From Cellulophaga baltica (lineage in GTDB: Bacteria; Bacteroidota; Bacteroidia; Flavobacteriales; Flavobacteriaceae): 64,000 nt of DNA. The stretch covers positions 1-64,000 of the forward strand of contig NZ_FNBD01000002.1 in assembly GCF_900102165.1 (NCBI RefSeq), in the 5' to 3' direction. The position numbers and the translations under genes are program-made. Each line of letters opens with the position of its first letter. The first letter of the stretch is position 1. Below the pieces are notes generated by a model, which was not told where the DNA came from, did not search any database, and saw only the letters and a program-made list of their open reading frames with translations. Of the stretch, positions 43,249 through 52,879 are shown one piece after another.

Positions 43249-45489
43249 CTATTTAATACTAAATGCTACTGTCTCTCCAGGCTTTAACATCATAGATTTT
43301 TTAGTTGATTTATTTTGAAACGATAATTCAGTCTCCTGTTCTCCGATAGCTTGTACCTTTAGCTTCCTATCCTTGAGGGTCACTATAAGATCTGATACTA
43401 TAGAAAAATTTAAAACTATTTTTTCAAATTCCAGTTTATTTACGGAAAAGAATACGGCTGTTTCCCCTTTAGATAATGAATAGGTTTCTTCCCCAGAAGC
43501 CTTCCAGAAAGTATCATTTAGTACCCAATCTCTAAAACTGGGTTTCTCCTTGTTCTCATCAATTCTATTGGCATACCCTTGGTACGGATATACTATACTA
43601 ATAAAGCTAAAGGTACTTTGCTCTTTTTTGGTAACTACGGTCCACTGCTTACCACGGGCGCCAGAAGTGCTTATGGTATCTGCTTTTTTAAGTTGATAAA
43701 TATCTAAACCTGAAGCATTATCAAAACTAGATCTAATTAAATTTGGAGCTTCTTCTAAAGAATAATGTCCTTGCCAAACTTGCTTGTAATCATGTGGCAC
43801 TGCTGATGAGAAATTATCTTTTACAACCCAGAAATCATCTTTTAAGTAAATAACTTGCCTACTGTAACGTACACCACTTTTTTCAAAACCATTATGACTT
43901 CCTATAAATATATCTGAATTTTCATTCTTTTTCCAAGCAATCACTTTTGGTTGTGGCAACTCCAAAAATTTCCCAAAACCACTACCTCCTTGGTTTGAAG
44001 TATACTGCTTGCCTTGTAACTCATCATCTACTAGTGCTACGTTTTTAACCATAGAATTTTTAAAAAAATCATAATCTTCCAAAGAATAACGTACTTGATA
44101 GTTTGGCAGCATAACTTTTCCATGTGCCATAGCTTGGATTCCTAGCATATCACCATGTTGGTGATCTGGCTTATCAGCATCTAGTCCAGCAGAAATTACC
44201 ATCATTTTATCCTCAGGACTCCAGCCTTCACGCATCACATAATATCCTGTCGTAGGAAACTCAACCGACTTCATTGTTGGTTCTTGCCCTTCAATATGCG
44301 TTAACATTTTTAATTGGGAATTGGTTACATACCAAAACATTTTACGCTCCACATGATCATTCGCAAAATGACCAATGTTAGGAGATTCAAAGAGTAAATA
44401 TCCAAGGGTTAAAGCTCCTGAAATATCGTTATAAGTGGCCCAAGGGTTATCTGTATCATCAGACAATACAGGAGCTGTTTTATTTGGATATGCAATTTTT
44501 GTAAGGGTGATGAAGAGTGATTTTAGGCGTTCTTTCCAAAACGGTTTTACCGTTAACTCGCTAATTTCAGCTAATTGATACACATAAAAATAGTTATCAA
44601 TATCGCTCATATGGTAATGAATAGAACGTTCAAATTGAAAACCATCATCATTAATTTCCTTAGACATATGTTGCTCTAAAAGCAACATGGAATGCTCATA
44701 CCAGGTGTCTGTATCTTTAAAATCTCTGAACAACATAGAAATCATAGCAAGCGCAGACATTCCTCTGGTTTGATGGTTTCCTGAAGCAAACTCAGGATTA
44801 TGCTGATACAAATGCGCTCCATGCTGTAATAAGGTGGCAATAGTGGTTAACTGGTCCTTATCTGTATACGCTTCTTGTCCTAAAAATAGGTTATGAATCT
44901 GCAACCAATTTAAAACCCGGTAACCAGATCTAAACACTTCATATACGCCATTCCCATCTTCTATTTTTTCAAACTCATTTGCTTGCAAGGCTCCATTTAA
45001 TGATTGCAACTGGTCTTTGAAATAAGTAATATATTTTGGATCTTTATTTTGGTAATAGTACTGATATGCCACATCTACCATTTTATGTTGGCGTGCTAAA
45101 TGGCGCAGTGCATAAGCGTTTACAGGTGTCCCATTTAAATAATCAAAAGGTAATTTCCATTGTGCAGGGCCTAAATACTTGCCCATATGATCCTTGGCAT
45201 TTTCTTCATGAGACTTTTCAACTCCTATATAAATAGTATTATAGGCTTGAAAACGCGTATCAATATCTTTGAAGTCAAAGAAATAACGCTCAGAAAATTT
45301 ATCGCGAAAGTATTGTGCTAAACTAGCTTCTGTAATTGCACCTTCTTTACTTAATTTTGCTTTAACCTCTGGGGTTAAATAATTGATTAAGTCTTCAGCA
45401 GCTATTACTTCATTGGCTGGTATCGTTTGAGAAAAACCATATACAGAAATTAGTAAAAATGTAATAAAATAGATCTTAAAATTAGTCAT
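43249..45489 (-). CDS. PL17 oligoalginate lyase
   Basis: A 746-residue exported enzyme with a Sec signal peptide (ending YGFSQ). The N-terminal alginate lyase (alpha/alpha) toroid carries NHQTRGMSALAM (catalytic-type Asn/His) and FERSIHYHMSD (catalytic Tyr). The second half is a heparinase II/III-type beta-sandwich with HQHGDMLGIQAMAHGK (metal/histidine region) and VRYSLEDYDFFKNS. PL17 enzymes are exo-lyases that turn alginate oligomers into unsaturated monouronate, which becomes 4-deoxy-L-erythro-5-hexoseulose uronate. It follows the PL6 gene by 11 bp, giving an endo/exo alginate pair. KdgF, reductase, kinase and aldolase genes for the product are absent here and must be elsewhere. Confidence 0.9.
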   Translation of the reverse strand: MTNFKIYFITFLLISVYGFSQTIPANEVIAAEDLINYLTPEVKAKLSKEGAITEASLAQYFRDKFSERYFFDFKDIDTRFQAYNTIYIGVEKSHEENAKDHMGKYLGPAQWKLPFDYLNGTPVNAYALRHLARQHKMVDVAYQYYYQNKDPKYITYFKDQLQSLNGALQANEFEKIEDGNGVYEVFRSGYRVLNWLQIHNLFLGQEAYTDKDQLTTIATLLQHGAHLYQHNPEFASGNHQTRGMSALAMISMLFRDFKDTDTWYEHSMLLLEQHMSKEINDDGFQFERSIHYHMSDIDNYFYVYQLAEISELTVKPFWKERLKSLFITLTKIAYPNKTAPVLSDDTDNPWATYNDISGALTLGYLLFESPNIGHFANDHVERKMFWYVTNSQLKMLTHIEGQEPTMKSVEFPTTGYYVMREGWSPEDKMMVISAGLDADKPDHQHGDMLGIQAMAHGKVMLPNYQVRYSLEDYDFFKNSMVKNVALVDDELQGKQYTSNQGGSGFGKFLELPQPKVIAWKKNENSDIFIGSHNGFEKSGVRYSRQVIYLKDDFWVVKDNFSSAVPHDYKQVWQGHYSLEEAPNLIRSSFDNASGLDIYQLKKADTISTSGARGKQWTVVTKKEQSTFSFISIVYPYQGYANRIDENKEKPSFRDWVLNDTFWKASGEETYSLSKGETAVFFSVNKLEFEKIVLNFSIVSDLIVTLKDRKLKVQAIGEQETELSFQNKSTKKSMMLKPGETVAFSIK

Positions 45490-45500
45490 AACAGGTGTAT

Positions 45501-47804
45501 CTAGTACATTAGTTTTTGTTTCAAGTTTTGTTCTATTCTAATTTCTCCAGAATTTTCAGTAACATTATTTACTGGCTTTTGGCCTTTTTCTCCCCATAAT
45601 ATAGCGATCTCTTTTACTGGGTTGTCTCTAAATGTGTTATCAGAAAAAATAACATTTACAATTCCGTGATTCTGAATTAACAAGCCACTTTCATCGGCTT
45701 GACCGCTATTGGTAAATGTATTATTTTTCAATACTAAATTTCCTCCGATAGTAGACTCATCATAACCTCCTCGATAATAATTTAAAACTGAAGATTGAAC
45801 CTGATCAAAGGTAGAATTCGTGATAAAAACAAACTCTGCATTATAATCGCCTTTTGCATCCGTCTCCGTATTTAAAAGAATCCCCGTTAAACAATCTTTA
45901 ATATTACTGTTGTCTATTGCTATCGTATCTGCAAAGGATGCTTTGTAGGCTTTAATAACACTTTTAAACTTTGAAATCTCTGTGTTTTTTATAAAAAGGT
46001 TGAAGGCTTTAGACATGTTTTTATCCAAGGTAACTATCGCATCTTGTGTTTTGTCTCCTTTTATACTGATGTTTTCTAAATTTAATATTCCTTTAGGGTG
46101 CATTTCAAACCCTGTAATTCCTGTAGCAAATCGCAATTCGGCTTTCTTATCTTTATCCGAAGAAGTAATTGTTATATTTTTATCAATTAACAATGTAGTG
46201 TTGATTTTATAAACTCCAGATTTTAAAGATAAAATGTCTCCAGAATGTGCGTTCTTAAGTTTAGATATCAATGATTTCGCTGAGCTTACCGCTATTGTTT
46301 TAGGGGTATAATTGGATGCTTCTGTTGAAAACCATTTAGAACCATAAAGATTTTTTTGAACTAAAACTTGGTTTCCTGATACTGGTAAGCTTATTGCTCC
46401 AATACTATTTTGTTTTTGCCTATCCGCTCCGAAAAGATCTGATTTAATAGTTTCAAAATCGAAACCATGAAATACATCTTCTTGGTTTTTTGTAGGTATA
46501 TAAAGATCTTCTGATACTTGTTTTACCTCGAAAACTTTAGTACTAATTCCATCACTAGTAACACCACTTTTATTTTCACTATTTAAAATATTATTTTTAA
46601 AAGTCACACCCCCAACATCATCATAATTTACAATCGGGTATTGATCTTCTTTATGATTATAAACTAAATTGTTAGCAAGAAGCATGCGTTCTGGTCTGGC
46701 TGAACGAATTTCTGAAGCTGGTAAAACATCCTTTTTATCAATATTAGTTCCTACACCAAATTGAAATGGCGATTTACAATCTATATATGTATTATAAGCC
46801 ACCACCACATCTGTAACTTGGTTGTATCGGTTAAGTGGCGATTTAGGAATACCGTTCATTACTGCTAAGGCACTTCTAAACTCATTACCCTTTATTTTGT
46901 AGAAATAGTTGTTCGTAATCCAATGCCCCGTATTAATCACCCGAATACCTCCTATAAATTCAGAATCATCATTTCCAATAAATACATTCCCATCTATAGT
47001 ACAATAGTTACCGTGTCTTAAAACTAAAGAACCTTCACTCTCAAAGAAAATATTATTACGATACTCGTTGAAATTAGACTTGTTAGAAATTATTTCAACT
47101 TCACCATTACACCTGTCGAAAAAATTATTAGAAACATTCGTATATGATGGGGTCATTGAAGTATGACTACTCCCTATCTGTAAAGTTTCGCCATGTGGCC
47201 CACCCTTACGGGGTCTAGGGCCAAAATGATTATATACAATTTGATGGTGATTGTTTACATGCTCGTTTCCTTTTAGAAAGACTCGAACTGTAGGTCCAAA
47301 ATTTGATTTCCCAACAATAGAACTATGATCTAATTGGTTATTTCTTCCCCAAAACTCTATCCAATGGTCTGACACTTCCCTGTTTGGTTGTGTAAATTCA
47401 TCTATTACACAATTGGTAATCCTACTATGGTTTGCAATAGAATCTTCATTAATTTTAAATTGAATAACACTATTTGAAGGCGTATATCCATTTTTAAAAT
47501 GTAAATCCCTAACAACAAGATACTTTCCTCCTAATTTTAAATTAGATACTCCTTCTATGCTTACTTTCCCAGGTGTTTCTGCCCGCAATATAATCGGCTT
47601 ATCTACTGTTCCCTCTCCATAAAATTTAATTTGAATATCTTTCCAAACCCCATTTTGAAGAACAATTTCGTTTCCTGCTTTCGCCTCAGCGATAGCGTCT
47701 TGTAATTCTTGGGCTGTACTAGCGTTTAAAGTTTGGGCTACTACTTTTTCTTGGTGCGAAAATAGTGCAAGACTTAAAAATAAAAGGATAAAACTCTTTT
47801 TCAT
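45501..47804 (-). CDS. PL6 alginate lyase (chondroitinase-B fold)
   Basis: A 767-residue exported enzyme with signal peptide (ending VVAQ). The first ~450 residues form a parallel beta-helix of the chondroitinase B type: AGNEIVLQNGVWKDIQIKF, LVVRDLHFKNGYTPSN, HSRITNCVIDEF. The catalytic lysine and arginine should lie in ISNKSNFNEYRNN and SLVLRHGNYCTIDGN. A second beta-helix of about 270 residues follows, as in two-domain PL6 enzymes. Substrate is alginate; the MG/poly-G preference cannot be read. It is first in the operon with PL17. The upstream region carries overlapping TTGG/CCAA palindromes, a likely operator. Confidence 0.9.
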   Translation of the reverse strand: MKKSFILLFLSLALFSHQEKVVAQTLNASTAQELQDAIAEAKAGNEIVLQNGVWKDIQIKFYGEGTVDKPIILRAETPGKVSIEGVSNLKLGGKYLVVRDLHFKNGYTPSNSVIQFKINEDSIANHSRITNCVIDEFTQPNREVSDHWIEFWGRNNQLDHSSIVGKSNFGPTVRVFLKGNEHVNNHHQIVYNHFGPRPRKGGPHGETLQIGSSHTSMTPSYTNVSNNFFDRCNGEVEIISNKSNFNEYRNNIFFESEGSLVLRHGNYCTIDGNVFIGNDDSEFIGGIRVINTGHWITNNYFYKIKGNEFRSALAVMNGIPKSPLNRYNQVTDVVVAYNTYIDCKSPFQFGVGTNIDKKDVLPASEIRSARPERMLLANNLVYNHKEDQYPIVNYDDVGGVTFKNNILNSENKSGVTSDGISTKVFEVKQVSEDLYIPTKNQEDVFHGFDFETIKSDLFGADRQKQNSIGAISLPVSGNQVLVQKNLYGSKWFSTEASNYTPKTIAVSSAKSLISKLKNAHSGDILSLKSGVYKINTTLLIDKNITITSSDKDKKAELRFATGITGFEMHPKGILNLENISIKGDKTQDAIVTLDKNMSKAFNLFIKNTEISKFKSVIKAYKASFADTIAIDNSNIKDCLTGILLNTETDAKGDYNAEFVFITNSTFDQVQSSVLNYYRGGYDESTIGGNLVLKNNTFTNSGQADESGLLIQNHGIVNVIFSDNTFRDNPVKEIAILWGEKGQKPVNNVTENSGEIRIEQNLKQKLMY

Positions 47805-47891
47805 GCTATTTGGTTTATGTAAAATTCTTAATGAATTAGGATTAGAGAACCGTCACGATGCGTAATTAAGAGCACTGCAAATTTTATAAAA

Positions 47892-47917
47892 TTGGTTTTC
47901 CAAACTGGTTTACCAAA
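47892..47917 (-). promoter_or_regulatory. Tandem TTGG...CCAA operator ahead of the alginate operon
   Basis: Two palindromic units follow each other: TTGGTTTTCCAA (47892-47903) and CTGGTTTACCAAA (47905-47917). Centre-to-centre distance is 13 bp. The TGGT-N2-ACCA core is of the type bound by GntR/FadR-family regulators. It lies 88 bp before the PL6 start. No GntR gene is present in the window. The rest of the gap 47805-48237 shows no gene. Confidence 0.5.
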
Positions 47918-48237
47918 TATACTGATATTTGTCGTATTATCGAATTTTTAACTTTTATTTCAACTATATATAATTCTGTAAAGAAGAATTTAAACTTATA
48001 GCAAAAAGGTTCTCTACCTAAAATTAAAAAAAATGAAATAAATCTCTAGAAATAAATTTGACACAGGTAATTATGTAGGTTTATAAATGTTGATCATCAT
48101 AGTATGTATAAAAAAAATGTTTCCCGGGAGTGTAAGGCTAACTATTTCAAATACTGATGTATTAGGAGTAATTAAAAGATTTATAAGAGTACTTTACAAA
48201 TCTTTACGTGACGACCTTTGGCAACTAATCATACGCC

Positions 48238-48729
48238 ATGAAACATCTTACTCATCTTTTAGAATATCAAGTAAAAGATTTACTAGATATTGAACTACAA
48301 TTACTTCAAATTCTACCTAAAATTATATTCTGTGCTAAAGACAAGTACCTTCTGAAATTACTTCATTTGCATTTGCAAGAGACTACAATTCAAAGTATCA
48401 AAATAGGTCAAGTCGGCCAAGTACTAGAAATACTACATACAACTAAAACTTCAGAGGTGATGACGAGCCTAATCAAACAGATTACGCTATTTTTAAATAA
48501 AGACATTAAATCAGAGCTTAAAGATGCGGGGATTATTGCCGAATTACAAAAAATTGAGTATTACAAAATAGCATGTTATGATACTGCTCTAAGCTACGCC
48601 AAAGAGCTTAAATTAACTTCGATCACTTCTCTTTTAAATGACACACTAAACCAAGTATACGAAATTAATGAAAGCCTAACAGATTTGGCAGAAAATCATA
48701 TGAACAAAAAAGCAGCAAATAAGTACTAA
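48238..48729 (+). CDS. DUF892/YciE-type ferritin-like protein
   Basis: A 163-residue cytosolic helical protein. It begins MKHLTHLLEYQVKDLLDIELQLL, the first helix typical of DUF892 (YciE/YciF) proteins, which form ferritin-like four-helix bundles linked to stress responses. Further helices hold HLHLQETTIQSIKIGQVGQVLEIL, LKDAGIIAELQKIEYYKIACYDTALSYAKEL and the terminal TSLLNDTLNQVYEINESLTDLAE. The usual E-x2-H metal ligands are only partly recognisable. A putative start upstream is not needed. The gene stands alone, convergent with the AraC gene. Confidence 0.75.
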   Translation: MKHLTHLLEYQVKDLLDIELQLLQILPKIIFCAKDKYLLKLLHLHLQETTIQSIKIGQVGQVLEILHTTKTSEVMTSLIKQITLFLNKDIKSELKDAGIIAELQKIEYYKIACYDTALSYAKELKLTSITSLLNDTLNQVYEINESLTDLAENHMNKKAANKY

Positions 48730-48753
48730 GCTATCACTACAAAAATATTTTAA

Positions 48754-49788
48754 CTACTTTTTATTATCAATTATTTTTTTGAAATTATCTCTATAATAAG
48801 AAGGTGTCATCCCATATTTATCCCTAAATAATTTAGAGAAGTAACTCCTGCTTGTTATACCTAATAAAAACATGACGTCCGCAATAGAATTCTCTTGCTG
48901 AATTAATAAAACTTTACTCTGCTCTAAACGTTTGTTTTGAATATATTGATGAATAGTTTGTTTAAAGAAATACTGAAAGCCATACTGCAACTTACTTTGA
49001 TTAAGTCCTACTGTAACAGATATTACTTTCAAATTTTTATAGGTGGCCACATCAGTATCAATCAAAATAATGGCTTCTCTTACTTTCTTTATTTCAGAAA
49101 TACGAAGTAAAGTCCGCTTGCTTTCATTCTTTAAATCGTCTTCATATTGAATTATCTGTTTTGTCAATATTTCGTAGGACTTACCTTCTAGAAAAGTTTT
49201 CTTGAGAAAGCTTCCGTGTTGAAACTCTTGAATTTCTGTAAATAAAGTTGCTAATTCTAGACTATAAAAACCATCATAATAAAAAACGTTATCTGCTGCT
49301 TCATCTCTAAACAAATGCTGTAATGTATCTGAAAGGCTATCAATCTCACATTGGTAATGTTCTAAAAAGTTGAGGCGATCTATTTCTAAACTATAAAATA
49401 TGGTTTTCTGGTTTTTTTTAAAACATAATATATGTCCATTGTGCTTACTACTAGATACAATTGCATTTTGATATTGTACGATAGAATGTCTGTGATCATC
49501 TTCCGCAAACTTATGTTCCAAAGTGCCTTCCAGACAAAATAAAAATTTTAAGGGATGTACTTCTTTTATGACAAATTGAATTTCAAAATCTTCTTTGAAC
49601 TCACAATTATAGATTAAAATTCCCATGTTATTTTTAAAGTTCACTCCCATTATTTCACCACGGCCGTAGTGTTCCGGAACTGATAATATAAATTGATCAC
49701 ATTTTTGAACAAATTCTGTATCTAATGCTTTCGCAATATCATTAATAACATCTTTTAAGGGCAAAGAATTAACCACAATACGCTTCAT
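48754..49788 (-). CDS. AraC-family transcription regulator
   Basis: A 344-residue cytosolic protein. The first ~240 residues have no recognised sensor fold. The C-terminal ~100 residues are an AraC-type double helix-turn-helix: ATYKNLKVISVTVGLNQSKLQYGFQYFF, then SIADVMFLLGITSRSYFSKLFRDKYGMTPSYYRDNF, quoted in parts. This N-terminal type resembles PchR-like regulators. The target is unknown; it is followed by a convergent DUF892 gene and preceded by a receiver-domain gene on the same strand with 118 bp between. It is not closely similar to the AraC protein of the carrageenan locus. Confidence 0.88.
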   Translation of the reverse strand: MKRIVVNSLPLKDVINDIAKALDTEFVQKCDQFILSVPEHYGRGEIMGVNFKNNMGILIYNCEFKEDFEIQFVIKEVHPLKFLFCLEGTLEHKFAEDDHRHSIVQYQNAIVSSSKHNGHILCFKKNQKTIFYSLEIDRLNFLEHYQCEIDSLSDTLQHLFRDEAADNVFYYDGFYSLELATLFTEIQEFQHGSFLKKTFLEGKSYEILTKQIIQYEDDLKNESKRTLLRISEIKKVREAIILIDTDVATYKNLKVISVTVGLNQSKLQYGFQYFFKQTIHQYIQNKRLEQSKVLLIQQENSIADVMFLLGITSRSYFSKLFRDKYGMTPSYYRDNFKKIIDNKK

Positions 49789-49905
49789 AACTACGTTTAT
49801 ACTTATTTAATGATTACTCCAAATTAAGCTCAAAAAATTAATATTTGCAATCATATTGTCCTCTAAGCCACTGTAATCTCCAGAAAAATAAATTTTATGT
49901 TGTTT

Positions 49906-50355
49906 CTAATACAGGTTAAAAATAAATTCTTTTTTGCTAGGCTTCGTCATCTCTTTTACCCAACTACTTGTAAATAGACGTTCTAAAGAGTTTTTAAGCA
50001 AATTAAAGCTAGTCGGTTTCGTTAAGTAAATATCAGCTCCTAACGCATAGGCTTCTTGAATATCTCTGTCCGAATTAGAAGTAGAGTAAATACTTATTGG
50101 CAGCCCTTTTAATCTTTCATTAGCTCTAATTTCTTGTAAACATTCTAAACCATTTTTCTTAGGCATGTTTAAGTCTAAAAACAAAAAATTAGGCAATTCA
50201 TTCAAGGAACAATTCAAATAATTCATTAATTCCATCCCATCCTTAAATTGAAATAATTCCAAGCCTAGATTTAAAGACTCAAATGCTTCTTGAAAGATAT
50301 ATCTATCATCTTCATCGTCATCTGCAATGGCAATTTTTCGAAATTGTAAATTCAT
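49906..50355 (-). CDS. Stand-alone response-regulator receiver protein
   Basis: A 149-residue CheY-like protein without output domain. The acidic pocket is IADDDEDDRYIF, the phospho-acceptor aspartate is in FLFLDLNMPKKNG (about residue 61), the conserved T/S in ISIYSTSNSDRD and the lysine in IYLTKPTSF. Such single-domain regulators in Bacteroidota are often phosphorylated by light- or stress-linked histidine kinases; no kinase is adjacent. A 640-bp gap follows upstream. Confidence 0.92.
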   Translation of the reverse strand: MNLQFRKIAIADDDEDDRYIFQEAFESLNLGLELFQFKDGMELMNYLNCSLNELPNFLFLDLNMPKKNGLECLQEIRANERLKGLPISIYSTSNSDRDIQEAYALGADIYLTKPTSFNLLKNSLERLFTSSWVKEMTKPSKKEFIFNLY

Positions 50356-50993
50356 AAAGTCCTCTTTTAACGATTCAACTAAATACTAGTTGCCAAGCTA
50401 ATGACCAAGTTCATAAATCCACTACACCAATCTATTGTTGGCTATACTTAGATTTTTCATCATTAAAAGACTAAACCCTACTAATTATGATCTCCATTAT
50501 ATTCTGGAGATTTGTAGTTTATTTAAATCCCGCTGATACAAGATTAAAAAAGTCAATTTAGTAATAATAAAGTACGACTACATAGGGTTAGTTAAATAAA
50601 CCCCTTAAAAAATTACACCCACGTATAGTTTGACCTAAAGCTGAGAGGGTATTATCTTAGAAGTTAATTATAATCGTTATGTTCCCATGCAAAAGAAGCA
50701 AATTAATTAGCACTCTGTTAACAAAATACAATTAATAATGGTAAATATCGGAAGTATACCTGTTTCGTGGAATTTCAGGATTTTTTTTGTAGAAGCGAGG
50801 TATTTATAGAGTAGAACTTCCCTCGAATAATTCAGCCTCAATTTTACCTAAAAATAGCATTGCCCAATTATTAGTTAGCCTAAACAATTTATATTTGTCA
50901 AAAGTTTAGCGTTAGAAGTCGCCTGTACTTATTATAATTTCTTTTACGATATCGTTGTCAATACGCAACAATCGACTTTAAAAAATAGTGCTC
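50356..50993. other. Intergenic stretch without a visible gene
   Basis: About 640 bp of AT-rich DNA between the receiver gene and the topoisomerase stop. No frame with protein character was seen on either strand, and no clear tRNA or terminator hairpin. It presumably holds the promoter of the receiver gene and possibly a small RNA. Confidence 0.35.
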
Positions 50994-51995
50994 CTAATAA
51001 CTGTCCTTAATAATTTGATAGGCTAACCGTTCACTAGCAGAAAGTTTGTATGTACTGCGGGTATTTTTATAAGGATTTGGATTAGGAACCTCTTTCGTAT
51101 CTATTGCATTGAATACTGCCGGATGCACATAATAATTTTTACATACCGATGGTGTGTTCCCCAGTTCTTCAGCTACCATTTTAATGACCATATTGCTAAA
51201 CTTTCTGCGGGTACCTTTTGCTTGATTTTTCAAAGCATAATCATAGCATTCTATAGCCAGTCTACTACCAGACCATGTTCTGAAGTCTTTACTAGAAAAA
51301 CTTTCTCCCATAAAGGTATTGATATAGGTATTTACTTCTTCGCTATCCACATCTTGAAATACTCCGGCTTGATCTTTATATCTAAAGATTTCGTAACCAG
51401 GTAGATTAGCTGTTTCTTTTATAAATGGGATCAAATCTGCGTCATCAATATGCACTTCTCTTTCTTGATTGCTTTTGCCTTTAAATTTAAAGATTAACTC
51501 ATCACCTTCAAAATTCAAATGCTTTCTACGTAAGGTGGTTAATCCAAATGTTTCATTTTCATTCCGGTAATGTTTATTACCGATTCTCACCCCATATTCA
51601 TCCAAGATAAGTATGATTAATGCTAATAACTTACGTTTGCCCCACTCATTTGCTTGTAAATCTTTATAGGCTCTCTTTCTAATTCTAGGTAAATGATCTG
51701 CAAAATCTAACATCTTTTTAAATTTTGCCTCTTGTCTATTTTTCTCATAGACAGAATGGTAAATGTATTGCTTTCGGCCTTTGAGGTCCCGACCAATGGC
51801 CTGTATGTGACCATCATCAAAACGACAAATATTCACATCGGACCACATAGGTGGTATGACAAGATTTCTAAGTCTCTTTAAGATTTTCTTGTCTTGAATT
51901 TTTATACCATCTTCATCATAAAAAGCAAAACCCCTCCCCTTCTTTTTTCTTGAAATACACATCGCAGAATCGTCTACTTCTTGAATCTTAGTCAT
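50994..51995 (-). CDS. DNA topoisomerase IB (poxvirus-like)
   Basis: A 333-residue type IB topoisomerase. The N-terminal domain has GRGFAFYDEDGIKIQDK, RNLVIPPMWSDVNIC and AIGRDLKGRKQYIYH. The catalytic domain has RIGNKHYRNENETFGLTTLR (Arg), FKGKSNQEREV (Lys), FRTWSGSRLAIECY (Arg) and the nucleophilic tyrosine in VCKNYYVHPAVF (about residue 289). All catalytic residues are visible. It relaxes supercoils via a 3'-phosphotyrosine intermediate. Bacterial members are often found with stress genes, as here. The gene is followed by no operon partner and lies 36 bp from the next upstream gene on the same strand. Confidence 0.95.
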   Translation of the reverse strand: MTKIQEVDDSAMCISRKKKGRGFAFYDEDGIKIQDKKILKRLRNLVIPPMWSDVNICRFDDGHIQAIGRDLKGRKQYIYHSVYEKNRQEAKFKKMLDFADHLPRIRKRAYKDLQANEWGKRKLLALIILILDEYGVRIGNKHYRNENETFGLTTLRRKHLNFEGDELIFKFKGKSNQEREVHIDDADLIPFIKETANLPGYEIFRYKDQAGVFQDVDSEEVNTYINTFMGESFSSKDFRTWSGSRLAIECYDYALKNQAKGTRRKFSNMVIKMVAEELGNTPSVCKNYYVHPAVFNAIDTKEVPNPNPYKNTRSTYKLSASERLAYQIIKDSY

Positions 51996-52031
51996 CGGGA
52001 GTGGTTTTGAATTTTTAAATAATTTGTACGA

Positions 52032-52427
52032 TTAAAATCTTTGCTCTATACTAGCATTTGATCCTAATATATTCAACGCACTAGCTTTATTTGAGCTTCT
52101 GATGCTGCCCATGGCAACTTTTAAAGATTGAAATTCTTTTACGCATGCCAAATTGTTAATCACTAGCGTATCTAGCTCAACTCTATCTACTAAATGATGA
52201 TCATCTTTGACCGCAAAAGCCTCATCAATAAGCTTTAACATATTTCTATTGGTATAATCACAATCAAGAATTAGAATGTTTACATCTCTTAATTCATCCA
52301 AACCGTTGGATAATACCAATGAATCATAGTTAGAAAGTAACGATTTCTTAAACGCACTAATTTGCGTTTCTCTTCTTAAAGCCTGTTCTTTTAATAACTG
52401 TAATTGTTCTTCTATAGTGGAGTTCAT
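52032..52427 (-). CDS. Hypothetical protein
   Basis: A 131-residue cytosolic protein. The N-terminus is a glutamine/lysine-rich helix that may form a coiled coil (about residues 1-25). It is followed by short alternating strands (LRDVNILILDCDYTNRNML). No catalytic motif is known to me. It lies upstream of the topoisomerase gene on the same strand (36 bp apart), so the two may be co-transcribed. Its function is unknown. Confidence 0.6.
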   Translation of the reverse strand: MNSTIEEQLQLLKEQALRRETQISAFKKSLLSNYDSLVLSNGLDELRDVNILILDCDYTNRNMLKLIDEAFAVKDDHHLVDRVELDTLVINNLACVKEFQSLKVAMGSIRSSNKASALNILGSNASIEQRF

Positions 52428-52510
52428 ATGTATAATTTTTAGATGTCCAAATCTAAGTCCAGATTTTATGTGTTATTAATCTGATTACTTTTTTTTTGAA
52501 TCTTATCGCT

Positions 52511-52548
52511 ACAAAAAAAGCCTTGAGATGGTTCTCAAGGCTTTTTCT
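52511..52548. terminator. Terminator after the hibernation factor gene
   Basis: AAAAAGCCTTGAGA and TCTCAAGGCTTTTT pair around a short loop, with A/T tracts at both ends, lying about 15 bp downstream of the stop at 52564. It works on the minus strand and possibly both. Confidence 0.8.
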
Positions 52549-52563
52549 AAGTATCATTTAAAT

Positions 52564-52866
52564 CTAATGCTGTTGCATCTTTTCTTTCTTCTTTCGCAAC
52601 TGTCTTTCTAACTCATTAATTGTTTCGCTAATAGAGCTTTGAAAGTTGTCATGACTAGATTCCGCGAATAAACGGGGTCCCGGTAAACTTAAGCGAATAT
52701 TGCAAATTTTGCCAGTTTCATCGGAAGATGTATTTTCTTCTTTAAAGAATACATCTGCTCTAATCAACATATCATATTTATCTTTTAATTTATCTAACTT
52801 TTCCTTCACTATTGCTTCCAATCGATCACTTGAAGCAACGTCATGGTACTCATATATTATCTGCAT
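52564..52866 (-). CDS. Ribosome hibernation-promoting factor (HPF/RaiA family)
   Basis: About 100 residues, starting MQIIYEYHDVASSDRLEAIV; the longer frame from 52890 adds eight lysine-rich residues that overlap the upstream gene. The beta-alpha-beta-beta-beta-alpha layout fits HPF/RaiA, with VKEKLDKLKDKYDMLIRADV and KICNIRLSLPGPRLFAE. The C-terminal helix is very basic (RQLRKKKEKMQ), as needed to bind the 30S decoding region. The short form has no dimerising C-terminal domain. It silences ribosomes in stationary phase. Lies directly after the VOC gene and before a strong terminator. Confidence 0.85.
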   Translation of the reverse strand: MQIIYEYHDVASSDRLEAIVKEKLDKLKDKYDMLIRADVFFKEENTSSDETGKICNIRLSLPGPRLFAESSHDNFQSSISETINELERQLRKKKEKMQQH

Positions 52867-52879
52867 AATTCTGTTTTTT

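Noticed and set aside
48087-48293. 68-codon plus-strand frame overlapping the DUF892 start
   Set aside because: It overlaps the better supported DUF892 gene in another frame and has no motif.
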